DNA of 5,769 nt from Candidatus Woesebacteria bacterium (GTDB taxonomy: Bacteria > Patescibacteriota > Microgenomatia > UBA10105 > UBA927). A model generated the notes under the pieces. The model did not search any database and was not told where the DNA came from. It worked only from the letters and a program-made list of their open reading frames with translations. The position numbers were made by a program, and so were the translations under genes. The DNA lies in contig JAGVFE010000117.1 in assembly GCA_020057765.1 (NCBI GenBank), positions 1 to 5,769 on the forward strand. Direction: 5' to 3'. Shown one piece after another: positions 1-5,085 of this stretch (position 1 is its first letter; every line of letters starts with the position of its first letter).

Positions 1-837
1 CTCAGGCGGCGTTTCTTCCAATACGGCTTTTACTACGGCAATGATCTGTTGGAGGACTGGTGTGATTGCTTCGGCAATCTCAGCACGCGTCAACTCAATC
101 ATGCGCGGCAAACCAGTCACCGTGTCGCGGCCACGGACCTCCATGATAGAAATTGGTTGTTGGAGATTGGAAGCTGGTTGATTCTGTTTGTCCGGCATTG
201 CGTCTCCAATGGTTACTTTAATTGCCTCAGCCATCCGCTCGCCAATGATGAGGTTAGCAGTCCGCTTGACGAAATTGCTGATTGTCTCATCAATCTTATT
301 CCCCGCCACACGGGCGCTTTTGTGAACGACGACCCCGCCGAGTGAAATAACCGCCGCCTCGGTGGAACCTCCGCCGATATCGACAATCATATGGCCACTG
401 GCTTGGGCTATGGGAATTTTGGCGCCAATTGCTGCAGCCAACGGCTCTTCAATGAGAAATGCAAGTTTAGCTCCAGCAGCCAACGTCGCATCCAGCACAG
501 CGCGCCGCTCCACTTGCGAGGCCCCCGAGGGCACACAGACCATGACTTCGGGTTTAAAAATCCGGTTCCTTCCGATGGCTTTATCGATAAAATACGCCAG
601 CATCGCTTCGGTGACTTTGTAGTCGGCAATCACCCCATCACGCAGCGGCCGGGTGGCCATAATGTTGCCCGGCGTTCTGCCGAGCATCTCTTTGGCTTCG
701 CTGCCGACGGCCACGACGCGGTTATCATCAACAGTGACGGCCACCACCGTCGGCTCGTTAAGCACAACGCCCACGCCAGCGAGCCACACGAGGCTATTGG
801 CAGTGCCCAAATCGATACCTATTCTTTTGGTAAACAT
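1..837 (-). CDS. mreB: MreB rod shape-determining actin homologue (N-terminal 279 residues, 3' end outside window)
   Basis: MreB polymerises on the inner face of the cytoplasmic membrane and guides the elongation machinery for peptidoglycan synthesis. Translated from the ATG at 837-835, the frame stays open to base 1. Seen in the translation: the actin-fold phosphate-1 loop GIDLGTANSLVW at residues 7-18, the conserved CVPSGASQVERRA at 101-113, the IEEPLAAAIGA segment at 129-139, the phosphate-2 loop VDIGGGSTEAAVISLGG at 152-168, the RVAGNKIDETI segment at 177-187 and ERMAEAIK at 200-207. The visible part ends in LEETPPE, which in the family leads into the second nucleotide-binding loop, so about 60 residues of a usual 340 are missing off the edge. 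Only a weak AGG lies ahead of the start. The gene diverges from the PEGA-protein gene and shares its promoter region. Identification is secure. Confidence 0.96.
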   Translation of the reverse strand, partial: MFTKRIGIDLGTANSLVWLAGVGVVLNEPTVVAVTVDDNRVVAVGSEAKEMLGRTPGNIMATRPLRDGVIADYKVTEAMLAYFIDKAIGRNRIFKPEVMVCVPSGASQVERRAVLDATLAAGAKLAFLIEEPLAAAIGAKIPIAQASGHMIVDIGGGSTEAAVISLGGVVVHKSARVAGNKIDETISNFVKRTANLIIGERMAEAIKVTIGDAMPDKQNQPASNLQQPISIMEVRGRDTVTGLPRMIELTRAEIAEAITPVLQQIIAVVKAVLEETPPE

Positions 838-857
838 AGGAGCCTGGTTCGCTTTTT

Positions 858-866
858 ATTATAGCA
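858..866 (-). promoter_or_regulatory. extended -10 promoter of mreB
   Basis: On the minus strand the sequence reads TGC followed by a perfect TATAAT, an extended -10 element. Transcription should begin near base 851, giving a leader of about 14 nt before the mreB ATG. No good -35 hexamer is visible, which is normal for extended -10 promoters. The same TGC-TATAxT form recurs in front of the tRNA pair and at 4217. Confidence 0.6.
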
Positions 867-871
867 GAGAT

Positions 872-877
872 TATAAT
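872..877 (+). promoter_or_regulatory. -10 box of the PEGA-protein gene
   Basis: A perfect TATAAT lies 10 nt ahead of the ATG at 888. It is separated by only 8 bp from the oppositely oriented mreB -10 box, so the two promoters overlap physically. Transcription should start near 884, leaving a leader of only a few bases and no room for a Shine-Dalgarno site. No convincing -35 is seen. Confidence 0.5.
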
Positions 878-887
878 ACGGAATACC

Positions 888-2081
888 ATGGTTGAAAAAG
901 TAAAACAAGTAACCCGTCGATTGATCACTATTGGCATAGTTCTACTCATTCTTACAATATCGTTAGGCATCATCGCATACGGAAAAGGGTGGCGGCTCGA
1001 TGTCACCAAAAAGTCTGTGAATTCAACGGGCCTGATTTCTGCGACTTCTCAGCCCAGCGGGGCGCAAGTTTTTGTTGACAAAACCCTCAAAACAGCAACC
1101 AACAACGCATTCAATGTCAGCCCCGGCTGGTATACCGTTCGGATTGTCAAAGAGGGCTATTTGCCGTGGGAGAAAAAGCTGCGCGTGCAAGGAGAAGTGG
1201 CCATAAAAATAGATGCCACCCTCTTCCCAAGCAACCCCAGCCTCTCGCCTCTGACGACCACAGGGATCCTTGTGCCGACACTCTCGCCGGATGGCACAAA
1301 GGTCGCCTATATAGTCCCCGCGCTGTCTGGCAGTTCGACAGGCTCACTGCTAAAACAGGGCGGTTTGTGGATACTGGAGTTATCAGATAGGCCGTTAGGA
1401 CCAAACAGAGACCCACAAATACTTGCTAATACTGATGCATTGCTTTCATCTCCCGATATCTCACTTCTTTGGTCTCCTGATTCACGGGAACTCATCGTCA
1501 AAACAAAAACCGCAGCACACCTTTACGCTGTTGGAAAGACCCAGACATTTACGGATGTATCGGCGAATTTGCCCAGCATCCTCACCGACTGGGAATCCAA
1601 CCGAAAAACCAAGGTGAGTCAGAAACTTGCAGGTTTCCCGCAGGAATTTGCAGCACTTGCGTCAAGCTCGGCAACTATCTTGTCATTTAGCCCTGATGAA
1701 ACCAAGATCCTCTACCAAGCAACCGCCTCAGCAACCATCCCAATGATTATCAAACCAGCGCTCATTGCGTCAAACCCTACCGTCGAGGCTCGAGAAATAA
1801 CTCCTGGGAAACTTTATGTATATGATACGAAAGAAGACAAGAACTTTCTCGTCTCTGGCGAGCCGATCTGGTATCCAACCTCAAACCACCTCATACTATC
1901 CCAAAATAATAAAATAGATATCATGGAGTACGATGCGACCAACCGCACGACGGTCTACGCCGGCCCCTACACTGACGGATTTCTCACCCCATGGCCCAAT
2001 GGCAGCCGGCTGGTGATTGTCACAAATTTAAACCCCGGCGCCTCCACCTTACCGAACCTTTATAGCGTCAGTTTGCGATAA
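888..2081 (+). CDS. membrane-anchored PEGA domain protein with C-terminal beta-propeller-like repeats
   Basis: A 397-residue protein of unknown precise role, probably exposed on the outer face of the membrane. It has a basic N-terminus, one hydrophobic segment at about residues 12-31 (signal anchor, no cleavage motif), then a PEGA domain at about 50-111 with the typical QPSGAQVFVD strand, the SPGWYTVRIVKEGYLPW core and a closing LFPSNPSLSPLT. The rest carries repeated beta-propeller strands of the WD40/TolB-like kind: TLSPDGTKVAYI (131-142), LLWSPDSRELIV (193-204), ILSFSPDETKILY (264-276), IWYPTSNHLIL (327-337) and TPWPNGSRLVIV (367-378). Proteins of this build are common in Patescibacteria; PEGA domains are generally linked to surface or cell-wall association. 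The start is fixed by the TATAAT just upstream and the basic residues before the membrane segment. The gene ends 5 bp from the 3' end of the convergent tRNA-Arg. Confidence 0.88.
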   Translation: MVEKVKQVTRRLITIGIVLLILTISLGIIAYGKGWRLDVTKKSVNSTGLISATSQPSGAQVFVDKTLKTATNNAFNVSPGWYTVRIVKEGYLPWEKKLRVQGEVAIKIDATLFPSNPSLSPLTTTGILVPTLSPDGTKVAYIVPALSGSSTGSLLKQGGLWILELSDRPLGPNRDPQILANTDALLSSPDISLLWSPDSRELIVKTKTAAHLYAVGKTQTFTDVSANLPSILTDWESNRKTKVSQKLAGFPQEFAALASSSATILSFSPDETKILYQATASATIPMIIKPALIASNPTVEAREITPGKLYVYDTKEDKNFLVSGEPIWYPTSNHLILSQNNKIDIMEYDATNRTTVYAGPYTDGFLTPWPNGSRLVIVTNLNPGASTLPNLYSVSLR

Positions 2082-2086
2082 AAAAA
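2081..2086 (-). terminator. possible U-run terminator after tRNA-Arg
   Basis: On the minus strand six T residues follow the encoded CCA of tRNA-Arg directly. There is no separate hairpin; the tRNA acceptor/T-arm would have to serve as the upstream stem. This could end the tRNA transcript before it runs into the convergent PEGA gene. Weak evidence. Confidence 0.25.
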
Positions 2087-2161
2087 TGGTGTCCCTGGTA
2101 GGAGTTGAACCTACATCGGAGGTTTAGGAAACCTCTGCTCTATCCGTTGAGCTACAGGAAC
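2087..2161 (-). tRNA. tRNA-Arg, anticodon CCU
   Basis: The minus strand folds into a complete cloverleaf of 75 nt including an encoded CCA. The acceptor is GTTCCTG paired with CAGGGAC (one G-U), the D-stem GCTC/GAGC with a GG-containing loop, the anticodon stem GAGGT/ACCTC around loop TTCCTAA (anticodon CCT, reading the AGG codon), a 4-nt variable region, and the T-arm GTAGG-TTCAACT-CCTAC. The discriminator is A. It lies 20 nt downstream of tRNA-Pro in the same orientation and is probably processed from a shared transcript. Confidence 0.95.
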
Positions 2162-2181
2162 CCGTTTTGAGGACGGAAAAT

Positions 2182-2257
2182 TGGTCGGGGCAGGCGGATT
2201 TGAACTGCCGGCCTCTTCGTCCCGAACGAAGCGCTCTACCAACTGAGCTATGCCCCG
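2182..2257 (-). tRNA. tRNA-Pro, anticodon CGG
   Basis: A 76-nt cloverleaf on the minus strand with encoded CCA. The acceptor is CGGGGCA/TGCCCCG, with the C1-G72 pair typical of bacterial tRNA-Pro. The D-stem is GCTC/GAGC, the anticodon stem CTTCG/CGAAG around loop TTCGGGA (anticodon CGG, reading CCG), and the variable region has 5 nt. The T-arm is GGCAG-TTCAAAT-CCGCC, which leaves an A-C mismatch at positions 52-62. All other helices are fully paired. The gene is first in the tRNA pair, directly behind an extended -10 promoter. Confidence 0.94.
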
Positions 2258-2266
2258 ATGTCTTTG

Positions 2267-2275
2267 AGTATAGCA
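2267..2275 (-). promoter_or_regulatory. extended -10 promoter of the tRNA-Pro/tRNA-Arg unit
   Basis: The minus strand reads TGC-TATACT, an extended -10 box, 9 nt upstream of the mature 5' end of tRNA-Pro. Transcription would therefore start almost at the mature tRNA end. No good -35 at the right spacing. The plus-strand -10 box of maf lies 21 bp away, so this too is a compact divergent promoter pair. Confidence 0.5.
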
Positions 2276-2293
2276 AAAAATCCAAGCCTGCGA

Positions 2294-2299
2294 TATAAT
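2294..2299 (+). promoter_or_regulatory. -10 box of maf
   Basis: A perfect TATAAT ends 7 nt ahead of the ATG at 2307, so the expected transcription start coincides with or lies one base before the start codon. This argues for a leaderless mRNA. It also argues against the in-frame ATG at 2298, which lies inside the -10 box. Confidence 0.5.
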
Positions 2300-2306
2300 G
2301 ACAGCA

Positions 2307-2957
2307 ATGAACCTCTCCTTCCGCAAGTCCTCCGATCCACTGCCCCCTCCGCCGGTCCAAGTCATTTTAGCCTCCCAATCGCTCGGTCGACGGTTGCTCC
2401 TGGAAAAACTTGGCATTCCCTTCCGCGTCGTCATCAGCCGGATCGACGAAGAGGCAATCACGCACCCGATGCCAATCAAAACCATCCAAAAGCGCGCAAC
2501 GGCAAAGCTTGATGACGTTTTGAAAAACCCCCGCGTCTACAATTTGCCGGCAGAAGGCCGGTTTCTCATCATCGCGGCTGACTCCATGGGCATTTTGGGC
2601 AAAAAAACCTTTGGTAAGTCCCGCGACCGCGAGCACACCAAGGAAATTCTCAAAGACCTCATGGGCAAAACGCATAGCTTTGCTACCGCCGTCGCTATGG
2701 CCTATATCGAAAACCTCAAAGAAAAAAAACGGTGGGAAAAAGTCATCCAGACCCGTGTCACGCTTCGCAAAATGCCTGTGGCAGAAGTGGAAAGCTTTGT
2801 GACGCGCTTTGACCTATCGCGCTTTGCGGCAGGCTTTGCGCTCAACGAAACCCCGTGGGATCTGGTCACCAAAATCGAAGGCAGCTACACCAACGTCATC
2901 GGATTGCCCTTCGAAGTCCTCCTGCCGGTCCTGCGGCAACACGAAATCATCACCTAA
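2307..2957 (+). CDS. maf: Maf family nucleoside-triphosphate pyrophosphatase
   Basis: Maf proteins hydrolyse non-canonical or canonical NTPs to NMP and pyrophosphate in the cytoplasm and are linked to nucleotide-pool cleaning and septum control. The 216-residue product is slightly longer than the usual 190-200, owing to a proline-rich N-terminal lead (residues 11-16). Seen: the substrate loop LASQSLGRRLLLEKLGIPF (21-39), RIDEEAI (45-51), IIAADSMGILGKK (88-100) with the family's catalytic-base aspartate at D92, GKTHSFATAVA (120-130), and the C-terminal hallmark KIEGSYTNVIGLPFEVL (189-205). Two motifs are divergent: the usual DTVV is DSMG, and the usual GGYAIQ-type segment is RFAAGFAL (172-179). 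Substrate preference cannot be told from this. The start at 2307 was preferred over 2298 because a TATAAT box covers the latter; no Shine-Dalgarno is present for either. Confidence 0.9.
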   Translation: MNLSFRKSSDPLPPPPVQVILASQSLGRRLLLEKLGIPFRVVISRIDEEAITHPMPIKTIQKRATAKLDDVLKNPRVYNLPAEGRFLIIAADSMGILGKKTFGKSRDREHTKEILKDLMGKTHSFATAVAMAYIENLKEKKRWEKVIQTRVTLRKMPVAEVESFVTRFDLSRFAAGFALNETPWDLVTKIEGSYTNVIGLPFEVLLPVLRQHEIIT

Positions 2958-2986
2958 ATCACGTTACAAAAAATTTTCCCCCCATC

Positions 2987-3015
2987 TTGACAAGGCTGTT
3001 TATTTCGACTATCAT
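2987..3015 (+). promoter_or_regulatory. sigma-70 type promoter of the AbiE-like pair
   Basis: A perfect TTGACA (2987-2992), a 17-bp spacer and TATCAT (3010-3015, one mismatch to consensus). Transcription should start near 3022, giving a leader of about 14 nt that carries a purine-rich AGAGGT Shine-Dalgarno (3023-3028), 7 nt before the ATG at 3036. This is the only gene in the window with a full promoter plus clear Shine-Dalgarno. Confidence 0.7.
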
Positions 3016-3020
3016 CGAAA
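3003..3020. promoter_or_regulatory. inverted repeat over the -10 box, candidate operator
   Basis: A perfect palindrome TTTCGA-N6-TCGAAA is centred on the -10 region of the promoter. A dimeric repressor bound here would block RNA polymerase. AbiEi-type antitoxins are known to repress their own operon by binding inverted repeats, so the neighbouring winged-helix protein is the natural candidate; that link is an inference. Confidence 0.4.
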
Positions 3021-3035
3021 AGAGAGGTAAAATTT

Positions 3036-3617
3036 ATGAAAAAAATCGAATTGATCTGGCGGGAAATTCTGGAGACCGGAGTCAAAAATCCAGTGTTTGA
3101 GCAAAAAAAGCTCGCTCAAAAATTTCACTTCAGCACCAGCACGGTGTTTGCCGCAGTCTCGCCCCTGCGCCACATCGGCGCCGTCACCGTCACCGGCCGC
3201 AACTTCCGCATCACCAATCTTGAAAAAATCCTTCTCTATTGGGCCACCCACCGGCAACTGAATAAAGACATCATCTACCAAACTCATGTGGATGCGCCGG
3301 TTTTGGAAATCGAGGGCCTCATGCCGCCTCACACGATCTACGGGGCCTATTGCGCAGCCCGGAGGCTTTTGGCTGACGCACCGGCTGATTATGAGATGGT
3401 CTACGTGTATGCCTCTGACGCTCTTGCCATCCAAAAACGCTTTCCGCCAAGCAAACAATCTCCCAATCTTTTTGTCCTGGCGGCTGATCCGTATGTCGCT
3501 GCCTTTGGTCCGGTGACGCCCCCGTCGCAAACATTCGTCGATCTGTGGAACCTCCCGCACTGGTATGCAAAAGACTTTCTGGACGCAGTAAAAGAAAAAT
3601 TTTATGGATTTTTATAA
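3036..3617 (+). CDS. winged-helix regulator, AbiEi-like antitoxin
   Basis: A 193-residue soluble protein. Residues 1-60 form a winged helix-turn-helix: helix IELIWREILETG (4-15), FEQKKLAQKFHF (21-32), recognition helix STSTVFAAVSPLRHIGAV (33-50), and a wing TVTGRNFRIT (51-60). The C-terminal part (about 65-193) contains MVYVYASDALAIQKRF (121-136), an LFVLAADPYV strand (145-154) and TFVDLWNLPHWYAKDFLDAV (166-185). That last block resembles the VDLWNL...A..FL signature of AbiEi-family antitoxins of type IV toxin-antitoxin systems. Known AbiEi proteins repress their operon and counter the cognate nucleotidyltransferase. The next gene overlaps by 14 nt and encodes such a nucleotidyltransferase, supporting the pairing. 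The start is fixed by a well-placed Shine-Dalgarno. The family call rests on motif memory and context; a plain winged-helix regulator is the alternative. Confidence 0.72.
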   Translation: MKKIELIWREILETGVKNPVFEQKKLAQKFHFSTSTVFAAVSPLRHIGAVTVTGRNFRITNLEKILLYWATHRQLNKDIIYQTHVDAPVLEIEGLMPPHTIYGAYCAARRLLADAPADYEMVYVYASDALAIQKRFPPSKQSPNLFVLAADPYVAAFGPVTPPSQTFVDLWNLPHWYAKDFLDAVKEKFYGFL

Positions 3618-4171
3618 CGATCTAGTCACGCAAAAAAGCTGGCAGACGCTGCAGGAACTCAGACGAAAGCTCGCGTTTGTCCTCATCGGCGGCTGGGCCG
3701 TCTGGCTCTATACCAAAGCGCTCAAGTCCAAAGACATCGACATACTCGTCAACTATGATCAACTGGAAAAATTGAGAAAACTCTATCCAGTCACCAAAAA
3801 CGACCGGCTGAAAAAAATACGAAGCCAGAAACGAAGAAGTCCAGATAGATATTTACCTTCCTCATTACAGCAGGATCGGCATCCCCGTCGAAGACATTAT
3901 GACCAAAACGATTACCCGGGAGACCTTTCGTGTCCCCACGGTTGAAACACTCCTGAAGCTCAAGCTTTTTGTCTATACCCAGCGCAAACTTTCCGCCAAA
4001 GGGCAAAAAGACCGGCTCGACATCCTCTCGTTAGTCCTTGCATCCCCAATCAATCCCAAAAATGTTCCCAAAGAACTGGCGCAAATAATCAGGGAAACCA
4101 TAAACATTCCGGAATTGGGGATCAATGAACATATTTGGAGCAAACGGAAAAAAGAACTGCTCAAGGGGTAG
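3604..4171 (+). pseudogene. AbiEii-like nucleotidyltransferase toxin, frameshifted at an A7 run
   Basis: Read as one gene with a single +1 shift, this encodes 188 residues of a polymerase-beta type nucleotidyltransferase. Seen: VLIGGWAVWLY (26-36) with the GG motif, KSKDIDILV (41-49) with the D44/D46 metal-binding pair, EVQIDIYLP (78-86) with the third acidic residue D82, then the helical LLKLKLFVYTQRKLSAKGQKDRLDIL (116-141, key residues K118, K120, K132, D136, D139), a pattern typical of AbiEii toxins. Known AbiEii proteins act as nucleotidyltransferases that inhibit growth. The break is at AAAAAAA (3811-3817): six A residues would keep the frame intact. As it stands, translation from 3604 gives a 113-residue product ending at 3945 that lacks D82 and the helical tail; the other piece is readable from 3818 to 4171. 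Overlap with the regulator suggests coupled translation, since no Shine-Dalgarno is seen. It could be decay, phase variation, slippage-restored or a sequencing error. Confidence 0.75.
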
Positions 4172-4216
4172 AAAAAAGCAAACCGGTGGACAAGAGTGAA
4201 AAGCATACCGCATATG

Positions 4217-4225
4217 TGCTATACT
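4217..4225 (+). promoter_or_regulatory. extended -10 promoter ahead of the second nucleotidyltransferase
   Basis: TGC-TATACT, identical to the tRNA promoter core, lies 9 nt before the ATG at 4235 and 92 nt before the ATG at 4318. It would give the second nucleotidyltransferase a transcript independent of the AbiE-like pair. A weak GTGAAA at 4196-4201 sits at 18-bp spacing. Confidence 0.45.
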
Positions 4226-4234
4226 TTTTCTCGT

Positions 4235-4348
4235 ATGAAAGACGAAACAGCAACACAGTACTACCGCACAAAAGAACGTGCCCAACCGTTAATACATATG
4301 GCAAAAGAGGTGTATCTATGGATCAAAAACAAATTCAAAACGTCCTAG
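4235..4348 (+). CDS. possible 37-aa mini-ORF overlapping the second nucleotidyltransferase
   Basis: The ATG at 4235 sits 9 nt behind an extended -10 box, so it would be the first codon on a near-leaderless transcript. It reads 37 codons, begins MKDETATQYYRTKERAQPL and ends in a basic WIKNKFKTS, stopping at TAG 4346-4348. That is 31 nt inside the next gene, which lies in another frame. No family is recognised. It could be a leader peptide whose translation feeds ribosomes to the Shine-Dalgarno at 4305-4312, or it could be chance. Low confidence. Confidence 0.25.
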   Translation: MKDETATQYYRTKERAQPLIHMAKEVYLWIKNKFKTS

Positions 4349-4635
4349 CAACATTTACCAGACGGGTAAAAAATAAATTTTAACCAAAACAGATTATTCT
4401 TTTTGGTTCGTATGCCCGGGGAAATGCGACAGTTTACAGTGATATTGACATTCTGGTTGTTGCCGATACGTTTGCTTCTATACCCTCTGAAAAACGACTG
4501 GATGTGCTTTACCCGCTCGCGTGCGATCTGAATCCGGATTTCCATGTATTTGGTTTAACGCAAAAAGAGTTTGATCACTTAAGCCCCCTCATCTCAGTTT
4601 CAGAGGCAAAAACACACGGCGTGCTTCTTTCCTAA
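4318..4635 (+). pseudogene. MNT-type minimal nucleotidyltransferase with in-frame TAA
   Basis: The ATG at 4318 follows a good AAGAGGTG Shine-Dalgarno (4305-4312). The frame reads 21 codons, meets TAA at 4381-4383, then continues openly to the TAA at 4633-4635, 105 codons in all, the usual size of minimal nucleotidyltransferases. After the stop come the family hallmarks: IILFGSYARG (26-35) with the GS motif, YSDIDILVV (40-48) with the D42/D44 pair, and PDFHVFGLT (73-81), whose D74 may be the third acid. Family members usually read a KF(H/Q/N)P(K/E)xIILFGSYARG string here, so the stop sits on a normally sense position; CAA, AAA or GAA to TAA needs one change. Such proteins normally pair with a HEPN partner (MNT/HEPN toxin-antitoxin), and none is recognisable here. 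The 3' end overlaps the convergent ndk by 47 nt. Most likely a nonsense-mutated remnant. Confidence 0.78.
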
Positions 4636-5032
4636 AGTCAAGAAGGCTGATCTCCTTCTCCGCCGCCTCCGCACTGTCCGAGCGGTGGACGACGTTGCGG
4701 GGTTTGTCAATCCCAAAATCTTTTCTGATCGTGCCGGGGGCCGCCTCTGCCGGGTCCGTTGGGCCGCAGATGGCAAACGCTTTTTCAACAGCCCCCTCCC
4801 CTTCCAGCACCATCGCCACAACCGGCGTACTCATCATCTGCTGACAGACACTGGGGAAAAACGGCTTGTCTTTGTGGTGGGCATACCAGACGTCGAGGAT
4901 TTGCTGGGTCAATTGGACCATCTTAAGTCCTACCACCCTAAGTCCTGCCTTCTCAAACCGGCTGATAATCTCGCCGATGATGTGCTGTTCCATCCCATCG
5001 GGCTTGATTAATACGACTGTTTTCTCGAGCAT
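4589..5032 (-). CDS. ndk: nucleoside diphosphate kinase
   Basis: Ndk transfers the gamma phosphate from ATP to NDPs through a phosphohistidine, balancing NTP and dNTP pools in the cytoplasm. The 147-residue product matches the family throughout: TVVLIKPDG (5-13) with K10, HHKDKPFFP (52-60), PVVAMVLEGEGAVEKA (70-85), PTDPAEAAPGTIRKDFG (91-107) with T92 and R103, and NVVHRSDSAEAAEKEISL (113-130) with the catalytic H116. The residue after the histidine is arginine where glycine or alanine is usual. The start at 5032 fits the family N-terminus (MLEKT); an in-frame ATG at 5041 would add three residues but abuts the presumed -10 box. About 13 residues at the C-terminus (RKEARRV onward) extend past the usual family end, and much of that tail overlaps the broken nucleotidyltransferase on the other strand. 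Confidence 0.95.
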   Translation of the reverse strand: MLEKTVVLIKPDGMEQHIIGEIISRFEKAGLRVVGLKMVQLTQQILDVWYAHHKDKPFFPSVCQQMMSTPVVAMVLEGEGAVEKAFAICGPTDPAEAAPGTIRKDFGIDKPRNVVHRSDSAEAAEKEISLLDFRKEARRVFLPLKLR

Positions 5033-5042
5033 ACATTTCATG

Positions 5043-5051
5043 CTATAAGCA
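5043..5051 (-). promoter_or_regulatory. possible extended -10 of ndk
   Basis: The minus strand reads TGC-TTATAG, ending 10 nt before the ATG at 5032. It is a poorer match than the other boxes in the window, but its placement relative to the start codon is the same as for maf and the PEGA gene. It overlaps the first of two direct repeats. Confidence 0.3.
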
Positions 5052-5083
5052 ATAATTCAAAATCGCAAGCAACAAATTCAAAA
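5047..5083. repeat. two direct repeats of 16-17 bp upstream of ndk
   Basis: AAGCAA-T-AATTCAAAA (5047-5062) is repeated as AAGCAA-CA-AATTCAAAA (5067-5083), with the two half-units offset by 20 and 21 bp, about two helical turns. The first copy covers the presumed ndk -10 box. This spacing suits a protein binding the same DNA face twice; the role is unknown. Confidence 0.5.
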
Positions 5084-5085
5084 CA

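Noticed and set aside
391..864. Plus-strand frame of 157 codons antisense to mreB
   Set aside because: A shadow of mreB: its translation has no domain features, whereas the minus strand gives a full MreB alignment.
2111..2485. Minus-strand open frames of 78 and 124 codons across the tRNAs and the start of maf
   Set aside because: They run through two clear tRNA genes and antisense to maf, and the translations show no family features.
4135..4317. Upstream extension of the second nucleotidyltransferase frame back to an ATG at 4135
   Set aside because: It overlaps the end of the previous gene, crosses a promoter, and the ATG at 4318 has a good Shine-Dalgarno and the family-typical N-terminus.
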